A DNA stretch of 10,528 nt from Fimbriimonadales bacterium (GTDB lineage: Bacteria > Armatimonadota > Fimbriimonadia > Fimbriimonadales > GBS-DC): positions 1 to 10,528 of the forward strand of contig JAOAFW010000339.1 in NCBI GenBank assembly GCA_026416065.1. The letters are read 5' to 3'. The notes beneath the pieces are model-generated. The model saw nothing but the letters and a program-made list of their open reading frames with translations, was not told where the DNA came from and ran no database searches. Within the stretch, counting starts at the first letter, position 1; the number at the start of each line of letters is the position of its first letter. Positions 1 through 6,030 of the stretch are shown piece by piece. Position numbers and translations under genes: made by a program.

Positions 1-2
1 AT

Positions 3-629
3 AACAACGTTCAGATCGGCGGTTGGAAGGTTTATGACCTCACCTTCGTCCTCAGCAGTGCCAATCAGGCTGTCTGGAACTCCTGGGCGCTTCGCCTGCG
101 CTACGACAACACCAAAATGGAAGTGTTTATGGTGCGCACAAATGCAGGTCTGAACAACGACCCGCGCGTTCCCGGTAATCAGGGTTACGTAGCACTGACC
201 AGCCTCGGTTCTAACTACACCTTCTCCACATCCCCTGCCATCCGAATCGCGGCGGCTGCGGGACTGAACGGCTTGGCGGCAGGTCAGACCTACGGTGTAA
301 CCAATCCTGGAACGACGGAGTTCGCGGTCTCGATTGCTTCGCCTGCTGACCCGAACAACTTTAGCAGCAGCAACTTGCTTTTCACGCGCACTAATGCCTC
401 TGGCAACGCGCGTATCCCGATTAAGGTTGCTATCAATACTGAGGCGGTTGGCATCGGCAACACGGTGGGCTTCCAACTCATCGATCAGTCGTATGTTTCG
501 GAAGGAGTGCGCTATACGATGTCTTTGGAGGGCGGCAGATTCACAGTCGTCCCCGAGCCTGCGAGCATGATTGCGCTGGGCAGCGGTCTGGTCGGTCTGC
601 TGGCGCTGCGCCGCCGCCGCGCGAACTAA
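3..629 (+). CDS. PEP-CTERM sorting-domain surface protein, 5'-truncated by window edge
   Basis: The reading frame is open from base 3 to the TAA at 627-629, so the start codon lies outside the window and about 208 residues are visible. The C-terminus is a textbook PEP-CTERM sorting signal: a PEP motif in the context VVPEPAS (PEP codons at 551-559), a hydrophobic helix (MIALGSGLVGLLAL) and a basic tail (RRRRAN). In this family an exosortase in the inner membrane recognises the signal, and the substrate is exported to the surface or into extracellular polysaccharide. The rest is rich in Asn, Ser, Thr and Gly and looks like an extracellular beta-rich domain. A segment reading WALRLRYDNTKMEVF faintly recalls cohesin-like beta domains, but I do not assign a fold. 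The ATG at 117 is internal and not the start. Two hairpins follow immediately. The exosortase gene is not in this window. The sorting signal is near certain; the function of the body is unknown. Confidence 0.9.
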   Translation, partial: NNVQIGGWKVYDLTFVLSSANQAVWNSWALRLRYDNTKMEVFMVRTNAGLNNDPRVPGNQGYVALTSLGSNYTFSTSPAIRIAAAAGLNGLAAGQTYGVTNPGTTEFAVSIASPADPNNFSSSNLLFTRTNASGNARIPIKVAINTEAVGIGNTVGFQLIDQSYVSEGVRYTMSLEGGRFTVVPEPASMIALGSGLVGLLALRRRRAN

Positions 630-647
630 GTTCTATCTAACTTGGCG

Positions 648-669
648 CGCCCCTGATGCTTCAGGGGCG
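648..669 (+). terminator. Hairpin 1 downstream of the PEP-CTERM gene
   Basis: A perfect 9-bp stem (648-656 with 661-669) with a TGCT loop, core CGCCCCTGA/TCAGGGGCG, starts 18 bases after the stop codon. It lacks a run of T after the stem (GCCTTGCTTGC follows), so on its own it is a weak intrinsic terminator. It may instead protect the mRNA 3' end or act as the first half of a tandem terminator. It closely resembles the next hairpin in sequence. Confidence 0.6.
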
Positions 670-692
670 GCCTTGCTTGCAGTTATCCAGCT

Positions 693-725
693 ACGCCCCG
701 ATGTTTCGGGGCGTTTGCTGTTTTT
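693..725 (+). terminator. Rho-independent terminator (hairpin 2)
   Basis: A perfect 9-bp stem (693-701 with 706-714; ACGCCCCGA/TCGGGGCGT) with a TGTT loop is followed by TTGCTGTTTTT (715-725), the expected U-rich tail. It ends transcription of the PEP-CTERM gene before the ceramidase-like gene. It repeats the core of hairpin 1 (CGCCCC-GATG-TTC-GGGGCG) with a stem altered by compensating changes. Confidence 0.8.
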
Positions 726-772
726 GGGGAGAACGCAATCCTTTGGCGCCCCGAAGCTGAATATCAGACAGA

Positions 773-828
773 TTTACAATCAGCAGGAAGCTTGACCCTT
801 CTCCCGAATAATCTTTCGGAACAGGAGG
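773..828 (+). promoter_or_regulatory. Putative -10 element and strong Shine-Dalgarno of the ceramidase-like gene
   Basis: TTTACAAT at 773-780 contains TACAAT, a plausible -10 hexamer. No convincing -35 is visible at 16-18 bases upstream. AGGAGG at 823-828 is a full Shine-Dalgarno, nine bases before the ATG at 838, and fixes the start codon. If the -10 is right the leader is about 50 bases. The Shine-Dalgarno is certain as a sequence; the -10 is inference. Confidence 0.5.
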
Positions 829-837
829 TGAACTCAT

Positions 838-2430
838 ATGAAACTTTGGGCAACGACGCTGAGTGTTGCGATTTTAGCAAGCAGCTGGGCACAGGGACTA
901 CAAGCGGGCGCAGCCGCCAATAAAATTACGCCAACCAAACAGGTTTATCTTGCAGGCTACGCTTCCAACCGTCCTAACACAGGCGGTGTGCATGACGACA
1001 TCTGGGCGCGCGCGGTAGTTGTTCAAGCGGGACAGGAGCGCGTGGCGATTGTCGTGTGCGACCTGCTGGGTCTCCTGCGCGATGATGTGCAGAAAATTCG
1101 CCAGCGCGTGAAGTCCGTGCCCCCAAACCGGGTGATGGTGCTGTGTACGCACGTGCATTCCGCGCCCGATACCATCGGGCTATGGGGACCGACGCCACTG
1201 CAATCGGGGCGCGATAATGATTATGTGAACTTTGTCATCGAGACCGTCGCAAAAACGGTTGATGAGGCAGCGAGTAAGCTCCAACCCGCGGTCGTCGGCT
1301 TTGCGAAGACGAATATCGAAGGCGTGTCGTATAACTACCGCATCGAGAAGATTCTGGACACCGAAGCCGCCGTAATGCAGTTCCGCAACAAGGCGGACGG
1401 CAAGGTGATTGCCACGCTCACCAACTTCGCATGCCATCCCGAGGTGATGAATAACGACCGGCTCACCTCCGACATGTGCCATTGGTACTATCAGGGGGTA
1501 GAGAGCAAGGTAGGGGGCGTGGCGATTTTCGCGAACGGCGCACTGGGCGGGATGATTTCGCCGGCAGCCAATCCCGACCCGAACGCCCCCAAAGGGCGCG
1601 ACTGGGCGCGCGCAGAACGCTATGGAACCACCGTCGCGAACAAAGCCCTCGAAGCCATCCAGAACGCACGGTTCACCGACGCCGTGACGCTGGAGCATCG
1701 AGAAGCGGTCTACACTGTGCCGATGGAGAACGAGAACTTCAAACGCGCGCTGGCAGTGGGTATCATCCCTCCGGGACCCTCTTTTGCCGACGGCAAGGTG
1801 ACCACCGAGTCGCACCTGATACGGCTGGGCGATGCGGTGATGTTCACCATGCCGGGCGAGGTACAGCCGAACATCGGCATCTTGCTTAAACGATTGCTGG
1901 CGTCCTACGGCGACCCTGTGTTCCTGTTCGGCTTAGCCAATGACGAGCTGGGCTATATTCTGAGCCTGGAAGACTACTACTTAGACCTTTACGACTACGA
2001 GCGCAGCATGTCGGTCGGCTCAGAGATAGGACCGGCGATGGTGCAGGCGGCGCGGCAAATGATGGGGCAGCTTACTGCGCGTAAGCCGATGGGCGTCGCC
2101 GCTGTGCAGGGCGAAAAGTCGCCTGTGGAGCAGGAGCTGGAGAAGTATCTGCAACGCTTCCGACCTGACCGTGCAGGCAGCTTCAAGGCGACCTATCGGC
2201 TGATGCTGGAAGGCGCGGGCGAGTTCTACCTGCGCATCGCCGATGGCAAAGCCACTCTGAGCAAAGAGGGCAATCCCTCCGAAGCCGCTGTGACCGTCAA
2301 AGCGTCCGCGGAAGTGTTCCTGGCGATTATCAACGGCAAACGCGACCCGCTGGACGCTTACAACACGGGCGAGCTGCAAATCCAGGGCGATATCGGCGTG
2401 GCGCAGTATCTGCTGTTCGTGTTCGAGTGA
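838..2430 (+). CDS. Secreted neutral/alkaline ceramidase-like hydrolase with C-terminal SCP2-like domain
   Basis: The 530-residue protein starts after a perfect AGGAGG. Residues 1-23 form a signal peptide (hydrophobic core ATTLSVAILASSWA, likely cleavage near LQAGA), so it acts in the periplasm or outside. Residues about 24-420 match the N-terminal catalytic domain of neutral/alkaline non-lysosomal ceramidases: the GVHDDIWARAVVV entry motif, CTHVHSAPD (His105, His107), NFACHPE (His200), PGEVQP (Glu341) and NDELGYI (Tyr373). These are positioned like the zinc-binding His/His/Glu/Tyr set of the characterised bacterial enzymes. The usual C-terminal Ig-like domain is absent. Instead, residues about 445-530 look like an SCP2 sterol-carrier domain (VTVKASAEVFLAIINGK, then DPLDAYNTGELQIQGD at 503-518). 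The expected reaction is hydrolysis of an amide-linked or acylated lipid. The true substrate is unknown, because many short members of this family are uncharacterised and need not cleave ceramide. It is monocistronic and convergent with csaB. Confidence 0.85.
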   Translation: MKLWATTLSVAILASSWAQGLQAGAAANKITPTKQVYLAGYASNRPNTGGVHDDIWARAVVVQAGQERVAIVVCDLLGLLRDDVQKIRQRVKSVPPNRVMVLCTHVHSAPDTIGLWGPTPLQSGRDNDYVNFVIETVAKTVDEAASKLQPAVVGFAKTNIEGVSYNYRIEKILDTEAAVMQFRNKADGKVIATLTNFACHPEVMNNDRLTSDMCHWYYQGVESKVGGVAIFANGALGGMISPAANPDPNAPKGRDWARAERYGTTVANKALEAIQNARFTDAVTLEHREAVYTVPMENENFKRALAVGIIPPGPSFADGKVTTESHLIRLGDAVMFTMPGEVQPNIGILLKRLLASYGDPVFLFGLANDELGYILSLEDYYLDLYDYERSMSVGSEIGPAMVQAARQMMGQLTARKPMGVAAVQGEKSPVEQELEKYLQRFRPDRAGSFKATYRLMLEGAGEFYLRIADGKATLSKEGNPSEAAVTVKASAEVFLAIINGKRDPLDAYNTGELQIQGDIGVAQYLLFVFE

Positions 2431-2431
2431 G

Positions 2432-3490
2432 TCATTTCAAAGCGTTCGCCACTCGTTGCAGCAGTTCCTCTGCAGCCTCGCGGAGGGACTGCGCACTTGA
2501 TTGAACCTGTTCCCGCAGCGACTCCCACTTTTGCACAAACTCACGCCACGCGGGAAGCAGTTCGGTAGCGATTCGGGCGGCTGAGGTCTGCGGCGCGCCC
2601 AGCTGATGGGCTAAAGCGTTTACTTTCGGGTCATAGGCGACGCACAGCACAGGTGTTCCTTGAGCGGCGGCAAAGATTGCCCCATGCAGACGCATTGCGA
2701 CCACTCCCTCAAGCGCACGCATCACGCCCAGCAGCTGCGCCGGGTGTACTGGTTCGGGAAGCACCTGAGCTTCTGTCGCCTTAGCAATTGCCTCGCACAA
2801 CGGGCGATCCTGGGTCTCCTGCATTGGGATTAGCAACGCGCGGAATCCCTCGGCGTGAATCTGCCGACACAACGCTTGGAACGCCTCTTGCACGGGCGCG
2901 TCGCGCCAGAAGCGTGGGGCAAGCCCAATCCAGCGACCGTCTTTCAATTCTAAGTGAGGTGGCTGCGCCTCCATCGCCCATGTGAGGTCGGCGTCGACGG
3001 TAGCGTGGGTAACGCCTAACGTGCGCAGCAGCGCGGCGGAGTCCGCATCGCGCACGCTCAGAAAAGGAACCCGGCGTAGCGTCGTACCGGTCAACCAGCG
3101 GCTGAGCCGGCGGTGCAGAGGGCCCACTCCCTGTCCCACCAGCAACACTCGCCCGTGCGCTCTCAATCCCCAGCGGATGAGCCCAAGGTAATACAGCAGC
3201 GAGCGCAGACTGGTGGCGTCTTGCAACAAACTGCCCCCGCCAAAAATCAGCGCATCGGAGGCGCGTATCGTTTGTCGCACGGCGCGGAAGTCCATTCGTG
3301 GGATGGCAGCAACCCCGTAGGTTGTCTCCGTAAAGGCGGGATCGGCAGAGAGAACGGTGATATCTACGGGCGGCTTCTGGGCGGGGTCGTCTGCGCTATC
3401 AGCGCACCGCATCGCCTGCACCAGCGTCGCCAGGGAGCCTTCGTCGCCCCAGTTGCGGTAGCCATAGTACCCTGCGATTACGATTCTCAT
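2432..3490 (-). CDS. csaB: Polysaccharide pyruvyl transferase, CsaB type
   Basis: The 352-residue protein belongs to the polysaccharide pyruvyl transferase family and most resembles CsaB, which adds ketal-linked pyruvate to cell-wall polymers that SLH-domain S-layer proteins bind. Visible family motifs are GYYGYRNWGDEGSL (7-20), FGGGSLLQD (83-91), LVGQGVGPL (117-125), SVRDADSAALLRTLGV (145-160) and the C-terminal MRLHGAIFAAAQGTPVLCVAYDPKV (266-290; His269 and the nucleotide-sugar-fold GTP loop). I chose the ATG at 3490 because MRIVIAGYYG is the conserved N-terminus; the frame runs further upstream, but only through the kinase gene. The ATG overlaps the kinase TGA (ATGA), so the two are probably co-translated. 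The C-terminal 40 residues are a predicted amphipathic helix rich in Glu, Gln and Arg. The donor would be phosphoenolpyruvate. No SLH protein lies in this window, so the acceptor is inferred from the family. Confidence 0.85.
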   Translation of the reverse strand: MRIVIAGYYGYRNWGDEGSLATLVQAMRCADSADDPAQKPPVDITVLSADPAFTETTYGVAAIPRMDFRAVRQTIRASDALIFGGGSLLQDATSLRSLLYYLGLIRWGLRAHGRVLLVGQGVGPLHRRLSRWLTGTTLRRVPFLSVRDADSAALLRTLGVTHATVDADLTWAMEAQPPHLELKDGRWIGLAPRFWRDAPVQEAFQALCRQIHAEGFRALLIPMQETQDRPLCEAIAKATEAQVLPEPVHPAQLLGVMRALEGVVAMRLHGAIFAAAQGTPVLCVAYDPKVNALAHQLGAPQTSAARIATELLPAWREFVQKWESLREQVQSSAQSLREAAEELLQRVANALK

Positions 3491-5013
3491 CGGTGCAGGC
3501 GAGACTCTACCCGATAGCGTGCCCGAAACTCGCGGTAGAGCGCGTCGTACAGGCGCGTGTGGGAGGGGTTCGGCGTGAACCGGGCTTGCACAGGCGTATG
3601 GGGCTCCAGTTGCGTCCATTCTGTCCAGCCCATCGCGACCGCGCCGAGCATTCCCACACCGCGCACGGTCGCCATCTGCGGCTGTGCCATCTGCCATATT
3701 TCCCGTTGGAGCACATCGGCGAGGATTTGTGCCCACAGCGACGAGTGCGCCCCGCCGCCAATCAGCCGTATCGGGTTCAGGGTTCTGCCAGCGAGCCGTT
3801 CCACAGCCTCCAGCAGCCAGCGTGCATTGAGCGCAACGCCTTCCAACACCGCACGCGCCACCTCAGACCGCCCATGGTGCAAACTCAAGTTGTGGAAACC
3901 GCCCCGAATGGCGGGGTTCTCCACGGGGGGGCGTTCGCCGACCAGCCATGGTGTAAATCGCAAGCCGTTCGCTCCCGGCGACGCCTCCTCTGCCCATCGG
4001 TCCAGTTGGGCATAGGCGTCGGGAGGGGGCGACTCGCCCCATATCACATCGCGCAGCCAGTTCAAGCATGCGCCGGCGGTCTCCTGCTCGTTCGCGATGA
4101 AATAGCGTCCCGGTATCCCGGCGGGCAGCGTGGCGATATTGCGCAGGATATCGGTACGCTTGAACGGCACATGGCAGCTGACCCACGCGGAGGTACTGAG
4201 CGCCATGTGCGCCTGAAAGTCATTCACCCCGCCAGAGCCAATCGCGGTGGCGTGCAGGTCAGGGGTGCCGTTGACCACCTGCACGCTGTGCGGTAATCCC
4301 CACGCATCCGCCACGTCGGGCAGAATCTCACCCAGAACGGCGGTGCTGGGATATAGATCGGGGAACTGCTCGCGGCGCAAGCCCGCATAGCCCAGCAGCG
4401 TCGAGTGATAATCGATACGCCGAATATCGCGATTATCGGTAAGCCAGTGGAGGGCGAGCGTTTCCGGGGAACTGGCGAACCGCCCGGTCAGACGCAGGTT
4501 CAAGTAATCTTTCGGTTCCAGAAACTTATAAGCGGCGCGATAGCGGGCGGGATCGGCACGCCGGAGCCACAGGATGTGCGCCAGAGGGTCTTTGCCCGAG
4601 CGCGCAGGCGCACCCCCTGTAAGCCGCAGCCAAGTGCGCAACTTGAACAGATTGTAGCCCATCACACTGGGGAAACCGCTCACCAGCGCGGCGATATCGG
4701 GCGCGCCACGGGTATCCATCCAGATAATTGCGTTCCCTAACGGCTCGCCCTGAGCGTCGACGGGCACGGTGCCCGACCACTGCCCCGTGCAGCAAACGGC
4801 ACGAATCGAATCACGCAGCTCCGGAGCGTTTTGCAACAAGCGTTGGACGAGGCGGGTCAAGGTGTCCCACCAGACGCATGGATCCTGCTCCACGCCACCA
4901 TCGGGCGTGAAGATGAGCGACTGAGGCTCACTATCCCACGCCAGCAACGCGCCTTGCGTCGAAACAATCGCCGCTTTGACTGCAGTCGTACCTAAATCGA
5001 GCGCGAGAATCAT
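3487..5013 (-). CDS. FGGY-family carbohydrate kinase (xylulokinase-like)
   Basis: This is a 508-residue ATP-dependent sugar kinase of the FGGY family, about the usual length of 490-520. Both actin-like ATPase domains are present: the phosphate-1 loop DLGTT (6-10), the substrate-side GQWSG (77-81), WMDTRG (98-103), the catalytic-base motif NGTPD with Asp252 (248-252) and the adenosine motif LIGGGAHSSLW (417-427). The overall pattern is closest to xylulokinases and their relatives. However, the usual QMHG is GQWSG and the usual G(T/G)xD context is NGTPDLHA, so the substrate could be another ketose or a polyol. I chose ATG 5013 because MILALDLGTT is the canonical N-terminus; the longer open frame upstream overlaps the divergent gene. 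It is the first gene of a two-gene unit with csaB, an unusual partner. A GGTATACT promoter-like octamer lies 20 bases upstream; only a weak GAG-type ribosome site is visible. Confidence 0.88.
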   Translation of the reverse strand: MILALDLGTTAVKAAIVSTQGALLAWDSEPQSLIFTPDGGVEQDPCVWWDTLTRLVQRLLQNAPELRDSIRAVCCTGQWSGTVPVDAQGEPLGNAIIWMDTRGAPDIAALVSGFPSVMGYNLFKLRTWLRLTGGAPARSGKDPLAHILWLRRADPARYRAAYKFLEPKDYLNLRLTGRFASSPETLALHWLTDNRDIRRIDYHSTLLGYAGLRREQFPDLYPSTAVLGEILPDVADAWGLPHSVQVVNGTPDLHATAIGSGGVNDFQAHMALSTSAWVSCHVPFKRTDILRNIATLPAGIPGRYFIANEQETAGACLNWLRDVIWGESPPPDAYAQLDRWAEEASPGANGLRFTPWLVGERPPVENPAIRGGFHNLSLHHGRSEVARAVLEGVALNARWLLEAVERLAGRTLNPIRLIGGGAHSSLWAQILADVLQREIWQMAQPQMATVRGVGMLGAVAMGWTEWTQLEPHTPVQARFTPNPSHTRLYDALYREFRARYRVESRLHR

Positions 5014-5033
5014 TGTCGTCTCGGTCGTGGGCA

Positions 5034-5041
5034 AGTATACC
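5034..5041 (-). promoter_or_regulatory. Putative -10 (GGTATACT) for the kinase-csaB unit
   Basis: On the minus strand GGTATACT contains TATACT, a near-consensus -10. Its last base is 20 bases before the kinase ATG (5013), giving a predicted leader of about 14 bases. No TTGACA-like -35 is seen at normal spacing. It faces away from the plus-strand GGTACAAT with only 10 bases between them. Confidence 0.45.
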
Positions 5042-5051
5042 AAGCCTGACG

Positions 5052-5059
5052 GGTACAAT
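5052..5059 (+). promoter_or_regulatory. Putative -10 (GGTACAAT) for the acyltransferase, leaderless
   Basis: GGTACAAT ends eight bases before the ATG at 5068. A -10 here would start transcription about two bases before the ATG, so the mRNA would be leaderless. No Shine-Dalgarno exists between the octamer and the start, which supports that reading. Confidence 0.45.
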
Positions 5060-5067
5060 CCTGCGTG

Positions 5068-5985
5068 ATGGCGCAGAAATCGATCTGGCGCAAGCGCATC
5101 GAGGGAAAGCTGGGCGGTTGGGGGTTGCGGCTCGCGTGGGGGCTGTTTCGAACCCTGCCGATGGGCGTTGCGCAGCGGCTGGGCGCAGGGCTGGGACTGC
5201 TGGCGTACGCGCTCTCCCGCCGCTACCGGAGGGTGGCGATTCGCAACCTGCAGCGTGCATTCCCCGACTGGTCGCCTGCGCAGGCGCGCGCCACTGCCCG
5301 GCGCGTGTTCCGCAACTTCGGGGTAAGCATGGCAGAGTTTTTCAAAGCCCCCTCCATGACGCGAGCGCAGATAGAGCAACGGCTGACCGTGGTAGGGCTG
5401 GAACATTTAGACGCCGCACTGCGCGAGGGCAAAGGGGTACTGCTCATCACCGGGCACTTCGGCAACTGGGAGCTGATGGCGCGGTACCTCTGTATGCTGG
5501 GCTATCCCATCGCGGTGATTGCCCGCGACGCCGACGACCGGGGCACAACGGAGCTCATCACGATGCTCCGCGAGCGCAGCGGCTACAGGGTGTTCCCACG
5601 CGGCAACGCCGCACGACTTGTGTTGAAAGCCCTGCGTGCGAACGAGGTGGTAGGTATCTTGCCTGACCAGAACGCGGGCGATGTGTTTGTGGAGTTCTTC
5701 GGGCAGAAGGCGGGCAGCGTGGCGGGACCGGCTGTGTTCCACCTGCGCACCGGCGCGCCGCTGGTACCCCTGTTCAATGTGCGTTTGCCGGGAGATTACC
5801 ATCGCGTGGAAATCCTGCCCCCGATGCGTTTCGAACCCACCGGCGACGCCCAAGCCGACACCCAGCGCGTAATGCAAGCGTTGCACGACGTGCTGGAAAA
5901 CTACGTGCGTCGCTACCCTGACCAGTGGCTCTGGCTGCACGACCGCTGGAAGTCGGCGCGGAAACGGTTCAACGCAGAGGGCTGA
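5068..5985 (+). CDS. LpxL/HtrB-like lysophospholipid acyltransferase
   Basis: The 305-residue membrane-associated acyltransferase belongs to the lipid A biosynthesis lauroyl/myristoyl transferase family (bacterial LpxL/HtrB). It shows the catalytic HX4E as HFGNWE (130-135) after ITG, then the PDQNAG and FVEFFGQKAGSVAGP stretch and the conserved TGAPLVPLF. The N-terminus (WGLFRTLPMGVAQRLGAGL, LLAYALSRRYRR) carries the usual short membrane-binding helix with a basic follow-up. In Proteobacteria such enzymes add a secondary acyl chain to lipid A precursor at the inner membrane. In other phyla the acceptor can be a different glycolipid, such as the phosphatidylinositol mannosides of actinobacterial PatA, so I do not give a gene symbol. 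GTG at 5065 directly precedes ATG 5068. I prefer ATG because the upstream promoter octamer predicts a transcript beginning just before it. The PLP enzyme follows after 45 bases but has its own promoter-like motif. Confidence 0.85.
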   Translation: MAQKSIWRKRIEGKLGGWGLRLAWGLFRTLPMGVAQRLGAGLGLLAYALSRRYRRVAIRNLQRAFPDWSPAQARATARRVFRNFGVSMAEFFKAPSMTRAQIEQRLTVVGLEHLDAALREGKGVLLITGHFGNWELMARYLCMLGYPIAVIARDADDRGTTELITMLRERSGYRVFPRGNAARLVLKALRANEVVGILPDQNAGDVFVEFFGQKAGSVAGPAVFHLRTGAPLVPLFNVRLPGDYHRVEILPPMRFEPTGDAQADTQRVMQALHDVLENYVRRYPDQWLWLHDRWKSARKRFNAEG

Positions 5986-5998
5986 AACACGCGATTAA

Positions 5999-6006
5999 GG
6001 TACAAT
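5999..6006 (+). promoter_or_regulatory. Putative -10 (GGTACAAT) for the PLP enzyme gene
   Basis: This octamer is identical to the one before the acyltransferase gene. The predicted start of transcription is near 6013, leaving a leader of about 18 bases. That leader contains GAGGTC (6021-6026) four bases before the ATG at 6031. The gene can therefore be transcribed independently of the acyltransferase just upstream. Confidence 0.45.
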
Positions 6007-6030
6007 TCCTATGGCTGAGCGAGGTCAACG

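Noticed and set aside
571..795. 74-codon plus-strand frame spanning the PEP-CTERM stop and both hairpins
   Set aside because: It translates the terminator hairpins and a shifted frame of the PEP-CTERM tail; no ribosome site.
792..812. TTGACC at 792-797 as a -35 with AATAAT at 807-812 as -10
   Set aside because: The spacer is only nine bases, far too short for a sigma-70-type promoter.
1180..1815. 211-codon minus-strand open frame inside the ceramidase-like gene
   Set aside because: Antisense shadow with His/Arg-rich composition and no family motif.
2788..2985. Open frames on both strands with Pro/Arg/Ser-rich repeats-like translations inside csaB
   Set aside because: Composition artefact of a GC-rich region; the csaB frame continues without a break.
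3491..3736. N-terminal extension of the csaB frame
   Set aside because: It lies inside the kinase coding region; MRIVIAGYYG at 3490 is the family N-terminus and its ATG overlaps the kinase stop.
3493..4296. 267-codon plus-strand open frame opposite the FGGY kinase
   Set aside because: Antisense shadow; the kinase motifs on the minus strand are unambiguous and this frame has no ribosome site or domain.
5014..5406. N-terminal extension of the kinase frame on the minus strand
   Set aside because: It overlaps the divergent acyltransferase and precedes the canonical MILALDLGTT start; no motif lies in the extension.
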